DNA of 64,000 nt from Rhinopomastus cyanomelas (lineage: Eukaryota > Chordata > Aves > Bucerotiformes > Rhinopomastidae): assembly GCA_013400115.1 (NCBI GenBank), contig VXBP01000403.1, positions 101,319-165,318 on the forward strand, given 5' to 3'. How positions within the stretch are numbered: position 1 is the first letter of the stretch; every line of letters starts with the position of its first letter. The translations under genes were made by a program, and so were the position numbers. Under the pieces are notes generated by a model. That model was given only the letters and a program-made list of their open reading frames with translations. It was not told the DNA's origin and did no database searches. Positions 56,548 through 64,000 of the stretch are shown here, in pieces.

Positions 56548-56640
56548 CGTTCGCTGTCTGCTTGGAGTGCTTCTTCCAGATACAGGACTCACTGAGCCCG
56601 ACGTGTCTAATTCATCAGCAGAGGACCATGAGGACAGCTC
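56548..56640 (-). CDS. SYNE1: SYNE1 exon: Ser/Thr-rich linker
   Basis: 93-nt, phase-0 exon between ctgaaccctag (AG at 56642-56641) and the donor gtaatt (from 56547). It encodes ELSSWSSADELDTSGSVSPV then SGRSTPSRQRT. The human protein has nearly the same peptide after the last spectrin repeat. The exon leads into the 59-nt exon (PRGK...), giving RTPRGK as in human TPRGK. It is a cytoplasmic linker rich in Ser/Thr and likely phosphorylated. A 21-bp minisatellite begins only 47 nt into the following intron. Confidence 0.95.
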
Positions 56641-57529
56641 CTAGGGTTCAGAAAGAAGGGAGCTCAGAAAGACAGCAGAGAGCTGCTCCGGTGAGCAAAC
56701 TCCACCGACCCTCAGAGCAGAATCCCCGGAGAGGCACTTCCAGAGCAAGTGACACAGTGCCATGTTGTTACCACACGTTCCAGGACGAAGGCATCACAAG
56801 TTTCCTCTACTAGCCCTGAGCAAACGTGTAGCCAAAACTGAGCTGCTTTAGGTGACACGTTTTCCACCAAAGGAGGGTACAGAGGACAAACCAGTTGTGT
56901 CCACTGGCCTTCAGTTAGAGGACGACGGCGGTGCCGTCCGGGCTTCACTTGAGGAGGCAGAAGCTCACTGGAAGAAGGGATGAGCCGAGTTCTCACGCCT
57001 CCTGCACTGCTGCTCCAAGCCTTTCCTGAGGGCTGACCGAAGGACACCCCTGCCATCCTCACGCTGCCGCTGACGGCAGGTGTCTGTGGACAGCTCCCTC
57101 GCGCACACCGGGGCGCGCTGACAACCGGGCGCAGCTCGAGGCTCAGCAGGCGCTACGAGGACGCGACAGCTCGTCTCAGAGCGTGTTTTAGGCTCTTTCC
57201 CTTCCACTTGGATGGAGTCAGCACCAGCCTCCCTTCCAGCGCCAACCCACACGCTGTCCTCTTCAACAGCGCAGCCAGAGCACCGTGCACACGCGCTCTG
57301 CCGGTCGGCTGACGCGGTAGCGGCAGGACAACCAAACCAAGAGGTTCAGCGTTCAAAGAGAAAAGAGCTCCGGGGTCACGAGACCCAGCAGGTCACAACC
57401 CACAGGCCTGCTCCGCGTTCCACCGCGGCAGCCACAACGCTGCCGACAGCGGGACCTGGAGACGGAGGGTCCGAACAGCAGGCGACAGGCTCCCGCCGCA
57501 CAGCGAGGGCCAGACAGGCCTTAACTCAC
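56641..57529 (-). other. SYNE1: SYNE1 intron
   Basis: 889-bp intron, GT at 57529-57528 and AG at 56642-56641. I see no CR1, tandem repeat or gene in it. Confidence 0.85.
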
Positions 57530-57742
57530 CAGCTGACTACTCGAAATGTCTAGAAGTTTCTCTAGGTCTTTCATGTGACGCGTGACCTCTTTCAGGAGGA
57601 GCTTCAGCCTGTTTCCAATGACGTGCACCTTCTCCTTGGCTTCCAGACAGTCCTTGCCTTCGGCATTGACCAGCAACTGGCACGACAGGTCTTGCAGCGA
57701 CGCCACCTTCAGCTGAGACTCCAGCAGCTCGCGTCTGATTTG
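57530..57742 (-). CDS. SYNE1: SYNE1 exon: last spectrin-repeat helices
   Basis: 213-nt exon (71 codons), start at the AG 57744-57743 and donor gtgagt at 57529. It encodes QIRRELLESQLKVASLQDLS, then CQLLVNAEGKDCLEAKEKVH, then VIGNRLKLLLKEVTRHMKDL and EKLLDISSSQL. This is the final, highly conserved spectrin-repeat segment of nesprin-1 next to the nuclear membrane. The start is chosen because the human protein reads LMQIKHELLESQ across this junction, so Q follows the LM that ends the preceding exon. The upstream frame is open for 12 more codons but falls in intron. Confidence 0.95.
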
Positions 57743-58077
57743 CTGTTGCACCGGGTTGGGCAGTGGAAGTTCAAAAGACACAAGGAGAGAGGCTGGTACT
57801 CACAAGGGTGGACACCAGTGACACAGAAAGAAGTAACAGGAGCTCCTAATCTGACAGGAGGACAAGAGCAGCCGAGCAGTGGCCTGGGGTTGGAAAGCCC
57901 CAGTTATGCTACTAGAAGTGAGCAGCGTTCCCTAGCAAAGGCAGACTGGCTACTGACAGGGCTCCCCCAGCCACGGGGCAGCGAGCCACGCACAGCACTA
58001 ACCCTGAAGAGAAAGGCAAGTCTGGCCAGGGGCTCTCACGACGGTTTGGGGAGAGAACGGGGCGGCTAACGTCCTAC
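57743..58077 (-). other. SYNE1: SYNE1 intron
   Basis: 335-bp intron with no recognised repeat. Confidence 0.85.
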
Positions 58078-58206
58078 CATCAGGAGTCGGTGCTGGTCCT
58101 GCAGCGTTTCCGCGTCCAGGTGAGGGTTGATGGGTGCGATCTCGTTCTTCCTTCTGTCGATGTTCTCGAGCCACAGCAGCAGACCATGGCTCATCTCATG
58201 GAAGTC
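58078..58206 (-). CDS. SYNE1: SYNE1 exon: spectrin repeat
   Basis: 129-nt, phase-0 exon of 43 codons between cacttgcag and gtagga. It encodes DFHEMSHGLLLWLENIDRRK then NEIAPINPHLDAETLQDQHR and LLM. This matches the nesprin-1 repeat that reads DFHEMSHGLLL-LENIDRRKNEI in human. The Trp in LLWLENID is a typical spectrin-repeat core position. Neighbouring exons join in frame on both sides. Confidence 0.95.
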
Positions 58207-58608
58207 CTGCAAGTGACCAGTGAGCATCTTAGCAGCGCAGCAGAAAAATCCACTTGCATTTCACAGAACCCCAGAACACGAGGGGTTGGAAGGGGCCTCG
58301 AAGGATCATCCAGTCCAACCCCCTGCCTGAGCAGGATCCCCTAGACCCAGTCACACGGGGACGTGGCCAGGGGGGTTTTGAACGTCCCCAGAGGAGGAGA
58401 CTCCACAACCCCCCCGGGCAGCCCACTGGGGTTTTCCTTTATCCTACGACAGGTCCTGCCGGCCAAAGAACATCACTTCCAAGAAGCCAGCGAAGCACCA
58501 GGAGAACGGTGCCTCCAGTGCTGCCACAGGCAGTGCCAGGCAGGAGCAGGGGCACGGCAGGTACCGCTGGGTGGGACGCGGAGGGCGCAGCGCAAGCGCA
58601 GCACGCAC
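58207..58608 (-). other. SYNE1: SYNE1 intron with CR1
   Basis: 402-bp intron, of which 58261-58430 is a CR1 tail; the CR1 ends 55 bp before the acceptor of the next exon. Confidence 0.85.
58261..58430 (-). mobile_element. CR1 A-type tail
   Basis: cacagaaccccagaacacga to cccgggcagcccactgggg. It is inside a 402-bp SYNE1 intron. Confidence 0.88.
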
Positions 58609-58809
58609 CTGGCACTGCATGAGCGCGTCCTGCAGCGAGCTGCGCCACTCCTCCATCGCGCCGCACACGTGGTCCCAGCGCGCGTTCATCTGAGACAGGC
58701 GCTCCTGCAGCCTCCTGCTCTCGTCGCCGTCAGACTGGGTGAACTCCGAGCTGCACAGATTGATGGACAGGATGATGGCTTTGCGGTTATCGATCGCCTT
58801 CTGCAGCTC
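58609..58809 (-). CDS. SYNE1: SYNE1 exon: spectrin repeat
   Basis: 201-nt, phase-0 exon of 67 codons between cttctcctgcag and the donor gtgcgt. It encodes ELQKAIDNRKAIILSINLCS, then SEFTQSDGDESRRLQERLSQ, MNARWDHVCGAMEEWRSSLQ and DALMQCQ. Human nesprin-1 has the same order (ELQKA..., ..RLSQMNGRWD.., ..LLQDALMQCQ). The start at 58809 rather than a second AG nine bases on is chosen because IKKLK/ELQKA is continuous in the human protein. The RW pair of the spectrin repeat is kept. Confidence 0.96.
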
Positions 58810-58872
58810 CTGCAGGAGAAGACAGCGCGGGGCAGGGGAAGAAAGGATTGGCACCCGTTAAACATCCGAGTC

Positions 58873-59363
58873 TCACAGAATCACGGGACATCAGGGATTG
58901 GAAGGGACCTCAGAAGATCATCCAGTCCCATCCCCCTGCCACAGCAGGATCCCCTAGATGCAGCTGCACAGGAACATGGCCTGGAGAAGGCTCCACAACC
59001 CCCCTGGGCAGCCCCTGCCAGGGCTCTGTCACCCTCACCAGGAAGAAGGTCCTTCTCACACTGATGGGGAACCTCCTCTGCTCCAGCTCACACCCACTGC
59101 CCCTTGTCCTGGTCACTGGGTGCCCCTGAGCAGAGCCTGGCTCCATCCTCCTGACACCCACCCTTCCCACATTGATCAACATCCATGGGGTCACCCCTGA
59201 GTCTCCTTTTCTCCCAGCTCCAGAGCCCCAGCCCCCTCAGCCTTTCCTCAGCAGGGAGATGCTCCCCTCCCTTCAGCATCTCTGTGGCTCTGCGCTGGGC
59301 TCCCTCCAGCTGTTCTGTGTCCTTCTAGAGCTGAGGGGCCCAGAGCTGGGCACAGTACTCCAG
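58873..59363 (-). mobile_element. CR1 A-type, long
   Basis: gtctcacagaatcacgggac to ggcacagtactccagaggca, about 490 bp, one of the most complete copies. Confidence 0.93.
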
Positions 59364-60311
59364 AGGCAGTCTCAGAAGAACCAAGCAGAGAAGGCACCAC
59401 CAGACTGCACTTATCTGCCACCAGCAACCGCAGACTGGCACCCCGTGGCACCAGCTCCTCGCTCCGGACACGAGCTGTTTGTGCCCACCGTGGGATTCTG
59501 CAAACACACACTAGATCTACCATCCACCAACACCTTACTGGACGCGTGAACGAGGCTGAGCCTTGTAAAGTCTGAAAAGCCTGAGTCACAGCTGAAATTA
59601 AAGACTTGGCTCACGTTTCAAACGATTTAAAGACCGAGCAGGGCCAGCAAACCTAAAGGGACGCGGGGCGACTGCGCTTCAGCTCACAACACAAGTTGTG
59701 CCGTCGCTCCTCAGGGTTGTGATAAAGCCCAGCGGCTGCTCAAGTGGAAACTGCTGTCTGCAGGGCTTTAAAAGAAAAGCTCTTACAGAGGGACAGGAAA
59801 ACACACCAGGAGCACGGAGAGCTGCCTCCAGTTGACAGCAGCAGGGTGAGCAGAGCACTGGTTTGTTTACGCTGGCCGCCGCGGACGAAACCCCAGCTCT
59901 GCTGGTCTGGAGGGCACTAACGGGCTCTGCGAGACGGGGAGATAAGAGCAGGACCCTCCTTGCCCACCTCCAGACAGCCCTCACTTCAGAGCTCCGTGTC
60001 ACAGCGACCTTTGTGATGCTTATGGAGCCACATCTGGATCCCACTGAAGGTGAGTGTTAGTCAGGTCTCGACGGGTCGCTGCTGGAAGCAGCCTCTGCTC
60101 CCCTCATTTCCAGCAGGGAGCAGGGTGCATTCTGACACTGACTGCCACAGTCCTGTGCCCAAGCTCCCAAGACTGGCAGGAGCTGCGTGTGAAGCTGCAG
60201 AGCATCTGCAGGCCTTTGTGGCTGAAAAACATCCAGGAGAATCCACAAAGGCAGCACTTAGATCCTGATGCACCTGAGCTGACAGCAGAAGGCTCAGGGA
60301 CGTGGCAAAGC

Positions 60312-60560
60312 AGATCGAGAGAGGTTCTCCTCCCTCTCTACTCTGCCCTTGGGAGACCCCAGCTGGAATCTTGTGTCCAGGTCTGGGCCCCTCAGCTCCA
60401 GAAGGACACAGAGCTGCTGGAGGGAGCCCAGCGCAGAGCCACAGGGGTGATGGAGGGAGGGGAGCATCTCCCTGCTGAGGAAAGGCTGAGGGAGCTGGGG
60501 CTCTGGAGCTGGGAGAGAAGGAGCCTGAGGGGTGACCCCATGAAGGCCAGGCTCTGCTCA
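60312..60560 (+). mobile_element. CR1 A-type 5' part, 3'-truncated
   Basis: Begins further 5' than most copies (ctctactctgcccttgggag, ccagctggaatcttgtgtcc) and stops near aggctctgctcagcatcacc. The first part resembles the region just before the end of CR1 ORF2, but I cannot read a reverse transcriptase from it. Confidence 0.85.
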
Positions 60561-60628
60561 GCATCACCTGTGCTGCTGCACAGAGCCTGCCACCAAGGCA
60601 AGGCAAGGCAAAGGCAGGTAAAACTCAC

Positions 60629-60840
60629 CTTCAGCTTTTTGATTCTGAGCTCGATCGTGTGAATGTCGGTACTACGGTCAAGGCGGCGGAGCTGCTCCAG
60701 CTCCTCTTCCGTCTCCCCCAGCCAAGCCCAAACGCTGTTCAGGTCAGAGTTAAACTGCTGCCACTGCTGAAGGTTCTGCTTCATCCTCAGCTCCTTGCTC
60801 AGAGCCTGAGCCTGGATTAACTCCCACCGGTCAATCACAC
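60629..60840 (-). CDS. SYNE1: SYNE1 exon: spectrin repeat
   Basis: 212-nt exon between cttgtcactgcag and the donor gtgagt. It completes a split Gly codon, then encodes VIDRWELIQAQALSKELRMK, QNLQQWQQFNSDLNSVWAWL, GETEEELEQLRRLDRSTDIH and TIELRIKKLK. VIDRWELIQAQALSKE is very highly conserved in nesprins. The join TETQTAG/VIDRWE to the preceding exon and IKKLK/ELQKA to the next match the human protein. Confidence 0.96.
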
Positions 60841-61108
60841 CTGCAGTGACAAGCCCCACATCAGCAGGCGCAGCAAAGCGCGAGGCACGCAGGGAACGGC
60901 GGCGCGCAAGGCCCACGCAGGACAAGAAGCAGCTCCACAAGCTCCAACTCGGACTGAGCCTGTGCTGTTGGAGGTGAAGAACCTGCACGAGTCCAGGCTG
61001 AGGGGCAGCTCTGCCACTTCCTAGCGCTGGCCTTGAATGGAACAGAAACAGTCGGGTGTCTAGACACCCCTCTGCCTTTCCCAAACCATCCTCTCTTGGA
61101 CATCAGGG

Positions 61109-61318
61109 AAATGAACTCTTCCCAGAGAGAGTGGCCAGGCCCTGGGACGGGCTGCTCAGGGTGGCGGTCGAGTCCTCGTGGCTGGATGAGTTCAGAAGTG
61201 GCTCAGAGGTGGTGCTGGGGGATCTAGCGGAAGGGTGACCTTGTAGAGGAGGGCTGGTGGTTGGACTCCATCATCCCGGGGGTCTTTCTCGACCGGAATG
61301 ATTCTGTGGGTCTGTGAG
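61109..61318 (+). mobile_element. CR1 B-type tail
   Basis: gaaatgaactcttcccagag to gattctgtgggtctgtgag. Confidence 0.87.
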
Positions 61319-61697
61319 AACAGGTTACGGTGGGATAAAGGCACCACACAGTGACCCACACCCACAGCAGACAGAGGATCTCAGGAGGTCTAGGTGGCCC
61401 CACGTTTATTAATGTCACTGCTATTTCCATCTGTAACAATTCAGCGCTCGCAGCTCACGACATCGGCTGTGCCACAGGCGATAAGGAAGTGAGTGATGGA
61501 CTACTGCTTCCTGAGAGATGCTGAAAGGCACGGGCAGATGGACAAGTGGCATCAGCCCATCCACTTCACATGATGAGGAAATGCTCATCAACAGCGTGGG
61601 CCACGCGTCTTGCCCAACAGGGGTGGAAACGCTGCCCTTCCAGTCTCTGGAACAAATGGAGGGGCTTTTGTAGCTCCCACTCTACAGCTGATGCTTT

Positions 61698-61880
61698 GAA
61701 TCACAGAATCATTCAGGTTTCCAACCAGCACCCTACTCCACAAGGTCACCCCCAAACCAACCCCACATCTCAGCCACCTTTGAACTCATCCAGGGATGGG
61801 GACTCAGCCCCACCGTGGGCAGCCCAGCCCAGGGCCGTCAGGTCCCACTGCATGAAGAGTCTCCTCTCTGGGGGGCTTAC
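61698..61880 (-). mobile_element. CR1 B-type
   Basis: gaatcacagaatcattcagg to gagtctcctctctgggggg. Confidence 0.87.
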
Positions 61881-62082
61881 ACCCCCCCACTTCCTACTCG
61901 GAGACCTTAACCAGAGCGCGGTACCAAAGGAAGTCACGTAAACCTGGACGCCAGGAAGCCCCAACAAGTGGTTTTCTCCAGCACAGCCTGGCAGCACAGA
62001 GCATTAGGGACGGGGTCCTCCAGAGCAAGGACGTTTGCTGCTTCCCCGTTGCCCACCCAGGGACCAGGCGTCGCTCGCTCAC

Positions 62083-62209
62083 CAGCGGTCTGCGTTTCGG
62101 TGCTGTTCAGGTTAATCAGCCCCGACAGCTTCTCCTCCTCCTCCTTCAGTTTGCAGCCCAGCCTCTTCACGGAGTCGATGCTCCCGCTGCACTCGCTCAG
62201 CAGCTTCAT
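62083..62209 (-). CDS. SYNE1: SYNE1 exon: spectrin repeat
   Basis: 127-nt exon between gcgaacacag and the donor gtgagc. It encodes MKLLSECSGSIDSVKRLGCK, LKEEEEKLSGLINLNSTETQ and TA plus the first base of Gly. Human nesprin-1 reads MKLLGECSSSIDSVKRLEHK at the same place. It starts in phase 0 and ends in phase 1, matching its neighbours. Confidence 0.95.
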
Positions 62210-62515
62210 CTGTGTTCGCAAGCAGAAACGCCCGCGTCAGGGGAGGGCTGAACTACAAGGCAACTGCCCAGATTCTCCCCAAGTCACAGCATCACAGAGC
62301 ATCAGGGGTTGGAAGGGACCCCAAGAGGTCACCCGGTCCCATCCCCCTGCCACAGCAGAGCCCCCCAGACCGAGTGGCGCAGGAACACGTCCGGGCGGGC
62401 CGCAAACACCTCCAGTGCTAAGGAGAGTGCTGCACGGAGAGGCAGGTCTCTCCCCAGAGGAGGAGACTGCGCAGCCCCCCGGGGCAGCCCCTTCCGGGCT
62501 CCGTCACACACGCAC
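62210..62515 (-). other. SYNE1: SYNE1 intron made mostly of CR1
   Basis: 306-bp intron, of which about 225 bp (62286-62510) is a CR1 fragment that starts about 5 bp after the donor. Confidence 0.88.
62286..62510 (-). mobile_element. CR1 A-type next to a splice donor
   Basis: acagcatcacagagcatcag to cttccgggctccgtcacac. A ~40-bp segment near 62420-62450 is unlike the usual CR1. Its truncated 5' edge is about 5 bp from the donor of SYNE1 exon 62516-62658. Confidence 0.88.
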
Positions 62516-62658
62516 ATAGCCTCTGTAGCTGGCGTCCAGCTCCGGTCCCGTGGGCGTTTTGCTGCGGATGATGTTCTCTGTTTGCTGGATCTGGAAGCGG
62601 GTGGTGTCCAGGGCCCTGTCCAGCTGCCGGATATGAGCCTCCAGGGCACCGGGTTCTC
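62516..62658 (-). CDS. SYNE1: SYNE1 exon: spectrin repeat (most upstream in window)
   Basis: 143-nt exon after the acceptor ggctctggtgcag, donor gtgcgt. It completes a codon split after one base, then encodes EPGALEAHIRQLDRALDTTR, FQIQQTENIIRSKTPTGPEL and DASYRGY. Human nesprin-1 reads LEAHIRQLDRALDTSRFQIQ then QTENIIRSKTPTGPELDTSY. The rest of this very large gene lies to the right of the window. I see no further SYNE1 exon between 62659 and 64000. Confidence 0.95.
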
Positions 62659-62957
62659 CTGCACCAGAGCCAAAAGAGAGGACCGTCAGCCGAGCCACCA
62701 CGGCGTTCACCTGGTGGCCAGGCCGCAGGACCACCAGGAGGGGTATCCAGACTAGGAGTTGAGGGAGAGATGTGACCGCAGCAACGTCAAAGCAAACCGG
62801 GAGCTGGCACATTAGGGGTATTAGAGACCTTCAGGAGGCACCAGTGGGAAGCTTTGCCATAAGCAGCCTAGCAGAGGGCCCCCAGCTTAAAGGGGCCCAC
62901 TCAGACCTACTGAGACCCTCTGTCTGCTGTGGAGGTGTCTCTGTGCCACCACAACCT

Positions 62958-63028
62958 GCTTCCACAGAATCACTCAGGTTGGAAAAGACCCTTGAGATCA
63001 TCGAGTCCAACCATCAGCCCTACTGAGA
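62958..63028 (-). mobile_element. CR1 end fragment, another subfamily
   Basis: cagaatcactcaggttggaa then aagacccttgagatcatcga, a widespread avian CR1 end. Confidence 0.75.
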
Positions 63029-63284
63029 CCTCACCGATTCTGGAGAGCACCTTGCTCTCTTCTGACGATCCACAGATGACTGCATGTCTTGAAGGCCCAC
63101 AGCAAGTGGCCTGCAGGCAACTACTCTAAGCAGCAGAATTAACAGTATTTCCTGAGTAGGCTTTGGACAGAAGAGCCCGTTTGCAAGACACGTTCCTTCC
63201 AGCTCTCTGGAACCCATAACGATGTTTCTGAAGTGGGACTAGCTCGCACTCTGCTTGTGGAGGCCAGCTGGATTCTGAGATCCC

Positions 63285-63432
63285 AGTATCACAGCACACT
63301 GGGGACTGGAAGGGACCTTCAAAGACCACCCAGTGCAGTCCCCCTGCCAGAGAAGGACCACCTGGATCAAGCTGCACAGAAACATGTCTGGGTGGGTCTG
63401 AAATGCCTCCAGAGGAGGAGGCTCCACAGCCA
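63285..63432 (-). mobile_element. CR1 A-type tail
   Basis: agtatcacagcacactgggg to ggaggaggctccacagcca. Confidence 0.85.
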
Positions 63433-63459
63433 TTAGCTACGGGCTGCAGCCCGGACCGT

Positions 63460-63608
63460 TCGGTCTCCTTCTCTGGAGATGTTCTAAACCCGCCTGCACG
63501 TGTTCCTGTGAGACTTGGTCTAGGGGATCCTGATGTGGTGGGGGGACTGGGCTGGATGGTCTTCTGAGGTCCCCTCCAATCCCTAATGTTCTGTGACTCT
63601 CTGTGACT
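63460..63608 (+). mobile_element. CR1 A-type tail
   Basis: ggtctccttctctggagatg to gactctctgtgactg; inverted relative to its neighbour. Confidence 0.87.
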
Positions 63609-64000
63609 GTGAAGCTGGGGTCTGTGCTGCACAAGCAGAGATCGTCAATGTTTGCTCTTTCAAGTTCACAACCAAGTCATTACTTCAACAAACTGTGAGA
63701 TCACGAGAGAAGGGATCTGGACCTGCAACCTCACCCCTCTGAGGCCTCTGACAAATCAAAGTAGCTTTAATCTCATGTGAAAAAGAATCACCTTCCAAGA
63801 TAAAAGCCAGAGGTAAGGGCACTGCCACGGCGACCGCACGAAATAAAGAGGCTGAAAGGTGACACGAGCTGCGGCTGCCTTCAACAAGAGTTACGAGGAG
63901 AAAACCAAACCCTTAGGTTTTGCTCTGTTTCTTTTCCTTCTCTCTCAACCTTCGAACACACTTGTCTCTCAGAGACAGAACTAAGGACCGAGTCCTGCTG

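Larger units (their letters stand above)
58810..60628 (-). other. SYNE1: SYNE1 intron with two CR1 copies
   Basis: 1,819-bp intron. It contains CR1 copies in opposite orientations at 58873-59363 (-) and 60312-60560 (+). 59364-60311 has no recognised feature. Confidence 0.85.
60841..62082 (-). other. SYNE1: SYNE1 intron with two B-type CR1
   Basis: 1,242-bp intron with B-type CR1 at 61109-61318 (+) and 61698-61880 (-), an inverted pair with about 380 bp between. The rest shows nothing recognised. Confidence 0.85.
62659..64000 (-). other. SYNE1: SYNE1 intron, partial
   Basis: At least 1,342 bp of intron with CR1 at 62958-63028, 63285-63432 and 63460-63608. 63609-64000 has no recognised feature. 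Confidence 0.75.

Noticed and set aside
1..64000. CRISPR array or bacterial operon reading of the regular repeats
   Set aside because: The window has spliced vertebrate genes and LINE tails. The tandem units have no unique spacers.
1..64000. Endogenous retrovirus or LTR elements
   Set aside because: I saw no LTR pair, primer-binding site or gag/pol motif. The interspersed repeats I can identify are CR1.

Overview
The window is a piece of a bird nuclear genome. Two genes can be recognised from their own exons. ESR1 (oestrogen receptor alpha) runs on the + strand from within intron 1 to the stop codon in exon 8. The 3' end of SYNE1 (nesprin-1) runs on the - strand, with nine coding exons ending in the KASH tail. 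The genes are tail to tail, and their stop codons are about 10.5 kb apart. The avian assignment rests on the close match of the receptor exons to remembered bird ESR1 and on very dense 5'-truncated CR1 LINE tails, the typical bird retrotransposon. So many CR1 copies suggest a CR1-expanded lineage such as woodpeckers and relatives; that lineage call is inference.

Layout. 1-3944 is the end of ESR1 intron 1; the exon for the N-terminal A/B domain lies outside. ESR1 exons 2-8 are at 3945-4135, 11720-11836, 19390-19725, 29756-29894, 33984-34117, 37402-37585 and 38585-38819. All have GT/AG borders and join in one open frame of 444 residues covering the DNA-binding domain, hinge, ligand-binding domain and F domain. 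38820 to about 44260 is the probable 3' UTR, with a good poly(A) signal at 44235-44240. 44261-49308 is the convergence zone and must hold the SYNE1 3' UTR. SYNE1 exons, read leftward, are 62658-62516, 62209-62083, 60840-60629, 58809-58609, 58206-58078, 57742-57530, 56640-56548, 54162-54104 (only 59 nt) and 49549-49309. They join into one frame of 471 residues plus stop: spectrin-repeat helices, a Ser/Thr-rich linker, one membrane span and the lumenal KASH peptide ending PPPL.

The non-coding space is mostly CR1. Two tail families recur. 'A-type' tails carry the gatcctgctgtggcag and ttggactggatgatc blocks. 'B-type' tails carry the gatctggtttaggggtgac and gatcccaggggtc blocks. A few older, diverged tails also occur. 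About 75 fragments are listed, '+' meaning the element's 3' end (ttctgtgattct) points right. None retains a reverse transcriptase ORF. Many tails, and some unrelated sequence, have become tandem repeats: a CR1-derived 83/91-bp array in ESR1 intron 6 that is broken by an assembly gap, and units of 15, 21, 38, 40, 42, 45, 59, 69, 77 and about 110-123 bp elsewhere.

The two genes do not form a pathway. ESR1 encodes a ligand-activated transcription factor. SYNE1 encodes an outer nuclear membrane linker that ties the cytoskeleton to SUN proteins. Their pairing repeats the ESR2-SYNE2 pairing elsewhere in vertebrate genomes, so it is an old duplicated block. I found no new protein-coding system. What is unusual is the CR1 load, its conversion into tandem arrays, and its closeness to splice sites.
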